Positions 59,763 through 64,000 of a stretch of 64,000 nucleotides of DNA are shown piece after piece. The stretch covers positions 1 to 64,000 of the forward strand of contig JAGPMT010000010.1 of assembly GCA_018052735.1 (NCBI GenBank), given 5' to 3'. The notes beneath the pieces are model-generated. The model was given only the letters and a program-made list of their open reading frames with translations, ran no database searches and was not told where the DNA came from. The number at the start of each line of letters is the position of its first letter. The stretch's first letter is position 1. This DNA is from Phycisphaerae bacterium (GTDB lineage: Bacteria > Planctomycetota > Phycisphaerae > Sedimentisphaerales > Anaerohalosphaeraceae). Made by a program: the position numbers and the translations under genes.

Positions 59763-61510
59763 CGTACTCTCGACGCGAACGCTGGCTGCTCTGGCTGTTT
59801 TTAGTGCTGATTTTGCCGGCCTTTGGAGGACTGATATGGCGTCTGTTTGATTTGCAGTACTATCAAAAAGAGACGTTTGATAAAGTCAGCCGCAGGCAGC
59901 AGAACGCCGTTGTTCCAGATAAGCCGCGCCGGGGGCTTATTCTTGATTCTCGCGGTCGAGTACTGGCCGCCAGCGTTAAGACATGGAACGCATTTGCCGA
60001 ACCGCGCCGCCTGCGTGAATATCCAGACCAGATACAAGTGGCCGCCTCGGCTCTTCGGGATATCCTGAATATGCCCGGCTATGAGATTTGCCGGATTATT
60101 GAAGAAAGCCGAAATCCCGGCTATGTCAAGCTCAAAGCCCAGCTCACTCCCGGCCAGCGGGATTTGCTGAGTCACTGTCGACTTGCCGGCATCGGTGTTG
60201 AAGCCGACTGGATTCGCCAGTATCCGGCGGGGTCGTTAACCAGTCATCTGCTCGGATTTGTAGGTGCTGAAAATACAGGCTTATCAGGTCTTGAATTGCA
60301 GTATGAAAATATCCTTGCCGGTCAGCCGGGACAGCAGGTTTTTATCGTTGATGCCCAGCGTCGTCCCATCGGCACTCAAATGCAGGAAGCTATTGAAGCC
60401 CGGGATGGCCTGAATCTGGTATTGACAATCGATTCGGTCATTCAGCATTTCACCCGCGAAGCCCTGCTGAAAAAAATGACAGAATACCAAGCCGAATCGG
60501 CTGTGGCGATGGTAATGGATCCGTGGACGGGAGCCGTTCTGGCGATGGTATCTCTGCCCGATTATGACCCGGCGGCTTTTTCAACTACTCCCCAAGACCG
60601 AATGCGCAACCGCATTTTAACAGATTCCTATGAACCCGGAAGTATTTTCAAACCCATTGTTGCAGCTATTGCCCTTGATGCGGGGTCTGTAGGATTTAAT
60701 GAAAAATTCGATTGTGAAAACGGCTACTGGCCGCGTTATCGAATTGGGGAGTTTGGCAATCATCAATATGGCATTTTCTCAGTCCGTGAAATCCTGATTC
60801 ATTCAAGCAATATCGGTATGGCCAAAATCGGTCTGAAAATGGGTCAGAAAGAGCTGTATAAGGGCTTAAAATTATTTGGATTTTCTGAGAAAACAGGTAT
60901 TGACCTGCCGGGTGAAGAACCGGGTCTGCTTCGTCCATTGTCGCAATGGAGCGGCTGGAGCGTAACCCGTATTCCCTTCGGCCATGAGATATCGGTAACC
61001 GGTGTCCAGATATGCCGGGCTTACAGCATTTTGGCCAATGGCGGCTATATGATTAAACCGCATATAGTCCGTGCAGTTGTTGATAATCAGGGGACTGTTA
61101 TCGAAAATAAGCAGCCGCCAGTGAGAACGGGCTATATTCTTAAATCCGAGGTGGCACAATGGATTGTACGCAATGCCTTGGTCGGTGTTGTCAACGAAGG
61201 AACCGGCGATCAGGCAAAAATGGAACAGATACAAGTCTGGGGCAAGACCGGCACGGCCAATATTGCTTTGTCTGGGGGCGGCTATGATACCCGCAATTAT
61301 GTAGCATCCTTTGTCGGCGGGGCGCCGGCCGACAAACCGGCTGTCGTGGTTCTGGTGTCTATACGCAAACCCAATCGCGCTTTGGGCAAAGGGTACAGCG
61401 GGGGACGTGTAGCCGCACCGGTTGTAAAGGAAATTCTCGAAAACACCCTAACTTATCTGGGCATCATCAATTCTCAGCAGCTTCCGGTCCGGCAGGTGGT
61501 GCAGCAGTAG
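59759..61510 (+). CDS. ftsI: Division transpeptidase (FtsI/PBP3, class B penicillin-binding protein)
   Basis: 583 aa septal peptidoglycan cross-linking enzyme. N-terminal membrane helix (about 10-28), PBP dimer domain, transpeptidase domain with the three active-site motifs: YEPGSIFKP (Ser-x-x-Lys), HSSNIG (SxN) and WGKTGTAN (KTG). No PASTA domain. The 3' end overlaps the convergent mrdA gene by 44 bases. MurE/MurF genes do not follow, so the cluster is split here. Confidence 0.95.
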   Translation: MTYSRRERWLLWLFLVLILPAFGGLIWRLFDLQYYQKETFDKVSRRQQNAVVPDKPRRGLILDSRGRVLAASVKTWNAFAEPRRLREYPDQIQVAASALRDILNMPGYEICRIIEESRNPGYVKLKAQLTPGQRDLLSHCRLAGIGVEADWIRQYPAGSLTSHLLGFVGAENTGLSGLELQYENILAGQPGQQVFIVDAQRRPIGTQMQEAIEARDGLNLVLTIDSVIQHFTREALLKKMTEYQAESAVAMVMDPWTGAVLAMVSLPDYDPAAFSTTPQDRMRNRILTDSYEPGSIFKPIVAAIALDAGSVGFNEKFDCENGYWPRYRIGEFGNHQYGIFSVREILIHSSNIGMAKIGLKMGQKELYKGLKLFGFSEKTGIDLPGEEPGLLRPLSQWSGWSVTRIPFGHEISVTGVQICRAYSILANGGYMIKPHIVRAVVDNQGTVIENKQPPVRTGYILKSEVAQWIVRNALVGVVNEGTGDQAKMEQIQVWGKTGTANIALSGGGYDTRNYVASFVGGAPADKPAVVVLVSIRKPNRALGKGYSGGRVAAPVVKEILENTLTYLGIINSQQLPVRQVVQQ

Positions 61511-63593
61511 GTTTTTCACCTATATATCCCGCCTCGTTGCAGTAATACAGTATCCGATGGCCCAGCGGAGCCGCTTCCCCGGCACCTCGCTGGCCGCCTT
61601 CTACAAGAACAGCCACCACGATGGTCCTGCCGGTTTTATCTTCGGCAAAGCATTCAAACCACGCATGATAAGGTCTTTCGGTCGAACCGGTCTTGCCGTA
61701 GATGGTTATGCCGCGACTGAAGAGTTCGCTGTTTCTGAATTCCTCGCGGGCTGTTCCATGACTTTCATAAACAACGGCCTTCATTCCATCCCGCACAACA
61801 GAGAGTGTTGACGGCGAAACAGGTATTCTTCTTTGGTACCGCTCGTTGTGCGGGTCGCGGTCGTCGAAGACCAGACGGGGCGCTTTATAAATCCCCCCGC
61901 GGGCAATGGCAGAAAGGGCGTTAGCTGTCTGCAGCACTGTAACCCGCAAGCTGCCTTGCCCCATTCCCCACCATTTTTTTTCCCAGTCCGGAATAGGTTT
62001 AAGCTCTGAAGCGTTTTGAACTTTCGGCTGATAGACATCATAGATCAGGCATCCGCGCGATTGGTTAAGAAGGATATCCTCGGTATTGTTTCCTGCGGCC
62101 TCAGACGGCAGCGGCGTCAGCAGAACATCTTGGCCCAAGCCGAACTGAAAAAGCCAAGATTGAAGCGCCTGCCCTTTAAGCCGATTGGCTAACTGAGAAA
62201 AATAAACATTGCAGCTTCCCCGGATAGCATTTCGTGCGATATTGCCTCCCTCACCGGCAAAGTGGTCATCGTGACCGATGCCGTAATTGCGCTGCAGCAG
62301 ACAGCGCGGCCACCCCTCAGGCGGCAGATGCCATCCGGAACAGGAAATCGGCTCCGTCGGGGAGATTTTATGCTCTTCCAAACCGGCTATCAGCACAAGG
62401 GGCTTGGCGGTTGAACCGGGGGGATAATTCCGTTCCAATGCTTTATTTTCCCAAAGCTTGTTCGGATCCCGCGGATTAAAGATGCGATTGTAATTGTCGC
62501 TTTGGCGAATGGTATTCAAATCAAATACCGGAATGGATGCAATGGCCAGAATATCATTATTGGCTGCTTCCAAAACCACAGCAGCGCTGGGTTTGCCTTC
62601 GTGAGGCATCCTCTTGTCGGCCAAAAGTTTTTCGATTTTCTGCTGCAAATCCATATCAATCGTCAGCTGCACATCCCGGCCGTACTGCGGTTCAATCCGT
62701 TCCAGAAGATTGCCGTCCCGGTCATAAGTGACCTCGCCGCGACGGCCGCGCAGAACGGATTCATAGATTTTTTCTATCCCGCTTTTGCCGATAACTTCCC
62801 CCTCCTGATAGCTCATGTATTTATCATGCTCAAACTGCTCGATTTCGTGCTCCTGCCACGGGGCGACCCAGCCGATAATCTGGCAGGCGGCTGCCCCATA
62901 GGGATAATAACGTTTGGCTTCTGTTTTAATCTCCAGTTCTTGAATGCCCAGCAGCTCCACTTGGGCACGCAGCAGGTCATTCTGTGTTTTCAGCTCAATT
63001 AGAGGATACGACTGATGCATTTCCCATAAATCAATCTCGACAATATCTTCAGGCCTTATCAGCTCCCGCTGGGCAAGATAATCGGCCCGCGAGCGTCCTT
63101 GATTGCGCCGCAGCCAGAAAATATAGCGTGCCCGTTCCCAGATAAAGTCGTTAATCTGCTGAATATTGGCTGTGATTTCCTCCCGAGATGCATCCGCCAG
63201 CTGCAAAGCCAGCTCAATCGTTCTATTCAGGGTTTCCAGCGGCTCTTTCCATTTTTCCTCATAAAACTCGCGTTCGATCTCCTGCCGGGATTTGCTGTTT
63301 GTAACGGCCCGAAGGATGCGTCCTTCCCTCCAGCGGGCATCCATCAGGCGGGTCAGCTCATAATTGATGTGAAGAAAAAAAGCGGGCTTATCCAAAGCGA
63401 CCGGATTGCCGCTGCGGTCCAAAATCCGTCCGCGAATCGTAGGACGCTGCTGCGGAACAAGGATGCGCAGTTTTTCGACTTCCTCACGGGCTTGCTGGAC
63501 ATGACAGATTTGCAGAATCATAAGCCGGCTGACAGCGATTGTCAGACCGGCCAGACAGAGCAGAATAAAGATTTTAAGGCGAAAGTGATACAT
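61467..63593 (-). CDS. mrdA: Elongation transpeptidase (PBP2/MrdA, class B penicillin-binding protein)
   Basis: 708 aa, longer than usual (about 620-650). Membrane helix 7-27, dimerisation domain with a helical insertion at about 85-200 (charged, Arg/Glu-rich), transpeptidase motifs YPPGSTAKP, GSCNVYF and YGKTGSTE. The end of the gene runs antisense across the last 44 bases of ftsI; the C-terminus is Pro/Ala-rich. mreD precedes it by 2 bases, so it belongs to a mre-type elongation operon on the minus strand. Confidence 0.94.
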   Translation of the reverse strand: MYHFRLKIFILLCLAGLTIAVSRLMILQICHVQQAREEVEKLRILVPQQRPTIRGRILDRSGNPVALDKPAFFLHINYELTRLMDARWREGRILRAVTNSKSRQEIEREFYEEKWKEPLETLNRTIELALQLADASREEITANIQQINDFIWERARYIFWLRRNQGRSRADYLAQRELIRPEDIVEIDLWEMHQSYPLIELKTQNDLLRAQVELLGIQELEIKTEAKRYYPYGAAACQIIGWVAPWQEHEIEQFEHDKYMSYQEGEVIGKSGIEKIYESVLRGRRGEVTYDRDGNLLERIEPQYGRDVQLTIDMDLQQKIEKLLADKRMPHEGKPSAAVVLEAANNDILAIASIPVFDLNTIRQSDNYNRIFNPRDPNKLWENKALERNYPPGSTAKPLVLIAGLEEHKISPTEPISCSGWHLPPEGWPRCLLQRNYGIGHDDHFAGEGGNIARNAIRGSCNVYFSQLANRLKGQALQSWLFQFGLGQDVLLTPLPSEAAGNNTEDILLNQSRGCLIYDVYQPKVQNASELKPIPDWEKKWWGMGQGSLRVTVLQTANALSAIARGGIYKAPRLVFDDRDPHNERYQRRIPVSPSTLSVVRDGMKAVVYESHGTAREEFRNSELFSRGITIYGKTGSTERPYHAWFECFAEDKTGRTIVVAVLVEGGQRGAGEAAPLGHRILYYCNEAGYIGEKPTAAPPAGPEAAEN

Positions 63594-63595
63594 CG

Positions 63596-64000
63596 TTATT
63601 CATTCAGACCGGACAGGCTTTCCCTTGTGCCTGCTCCTCTGTTTAGGATGGATAAGAAGGACCAAAGCAGCGGGCTTATGACCGCCGAATAAAGTCCCGT
63701 CAGCAGCACAGTCGAGTAGGGAATTGTTTGACGCACTTTAAGCATTCCCAGCCAGAGGGTGAAAGTTTCGGCTGTCAGATAAACAGCAAAAATGATTCCG
63801 GCTCGATAAAGTGCCTGCCGAACAGTCAGCAGCTGGCGGACTTGATTGAGCAGGAGTCCCAGCCCTCCGCAGCAGACTGTATGCGGGCCGATCAAACCAG
63901 CCGCCAAATCGGCCGCAAAGCCAATCAGAAAGGAGCAGACGATGGCCTGCCGGGTGCGGGTGCTGAGGGCATAATAAACCAGTACGGTAATAAGGAGACT
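63596..64000 (-). CDS. mreD: Rod-shape determining protein MreD (N-terminus outside window)
   Basis: About 134 residues visible; the frame is open to the window edge, so the start lies beyond 64000. Hydrophobic, about four helices; FLIGFAADLAAGLIGPHTV corresponds to the conserved MreD segment with an acidic residue in a membrane helix. Upstream mreB/mreC are expected beyond the edge. Assignment rests on hydropathy, this motif and the mrdA neighbour. Confidence 0.8.
   Translation of the reverse strand, partial: SLLITVLVYYALSTRTRQAIVCSFLIGFAADLAAGLIGPHTVCCGGLGLLLNQVRQLLTVRQALYRAGIIFAVYLTAETFTLWLGMLKVRQTIPYSTVLLTGLYSAVISPLLWSFLSILNRGAGTRESLSGLNE

Noticed and set aside
1-64000. Mobile elements, CRISPR arrays, tRNA or rRNA genes
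   Set aside because: I looked in all spacers longer than about 100 bases and found no transposase, no regularly spaced repeats and no tRNA-like cloverleaf sequences.

Overview
The window looks like chromosome of an anaerobic or microaerophilic, Gram-negative-type bacterium, most probably a planctomycete of the class Phycisphaerae (Sedimentisphaerales-like). This is inferred, not proven. The basis is a secreted protein at 18530-19648 ending in a dockerin-like repeat of the style common in that class, an LPS acyltransferase, a secretin and TolC-type protein (so an outer membrane), Na+-NQR, a multimeric [FeFe] hydrogenase, and a peptidoglycan/division cluster. I saw no insertion sequences, CRISPR arrays, prophage genes, rRNA or tRNA genes; gene density is high and codon use looks even.

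Layout. (1) 1-4523: the end of an nqrBCDEF operon (nqrB is cut by the window edge), an unrecognised cysteine-containing protein and rubredoxin. (2) 4625-13855: glucose-6-phosphate dehydrogenase, the NADH-sensing repressor Rex, a membrane histidine kinase, a thioredoxin-like ferredoxin, the three hydrogenase subunits HydB-HydA-HydC, and a stand-alone receiver protein. This reads as an NAD(H) redox hub with its own sensors. (3) 13895-28140: housekeeping and metabolic genes: rplU, a class IV aminotransferase, glucan phosphorylase, the dockerin-type secreted protein, an M20 peptidase, a zinc-ribbon coiled-coil protein, an RNase H-PurN fusion, SppA, LpxL-like acyltransferase, argH, thiL, tsaE. (4) 28141-44611: an 18-gene type II secretion/type IV pilus-like operon. 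A long gene-free leader precedes the major pseudopilin; five further pilin-like genes, PilM/N/O-like proteins, a GspC/PilP-like protein and the secretin follow. A TPR lipoprotein, a PAS histidine kinase, a receiver, a GAF/HD-GYP protein and a STAS protein sit between the secretin and the assembly ATPase (GspE) and platform (GspF). (5) 44713-50912, minus strand: MacA/ATPase/MacB/TolC-type efflux operon followed by ribD. (6) 51063-56625: ArsR-type regulator, MMPL/RND exporter, DUF2892 protein, LolA-like periplasmic protein and an outer-membrane barrel protein. (7) 56901-64000: mraZ promoter with candidate MraZ boxes, mraZ, a small unknown gene, rsmH, a LysM protein, an FtsL-like protein and ftsI, meeting tail-to-tail the convergent mrdA-mreD genes.

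The observations I rate highest are the RNase HI-PurN fusion (21937-22998), the signalling block inside the secretion operon combined with a MshEN-type ATPase whose Walker A motif reads GKN, the kinase and receiver genes bracketing the hydrogenase, the potentially structured leader ahead of the major pseudopilin, and the compact regulatory sequences ahead of mraZ and of the secreted dockerin protein.
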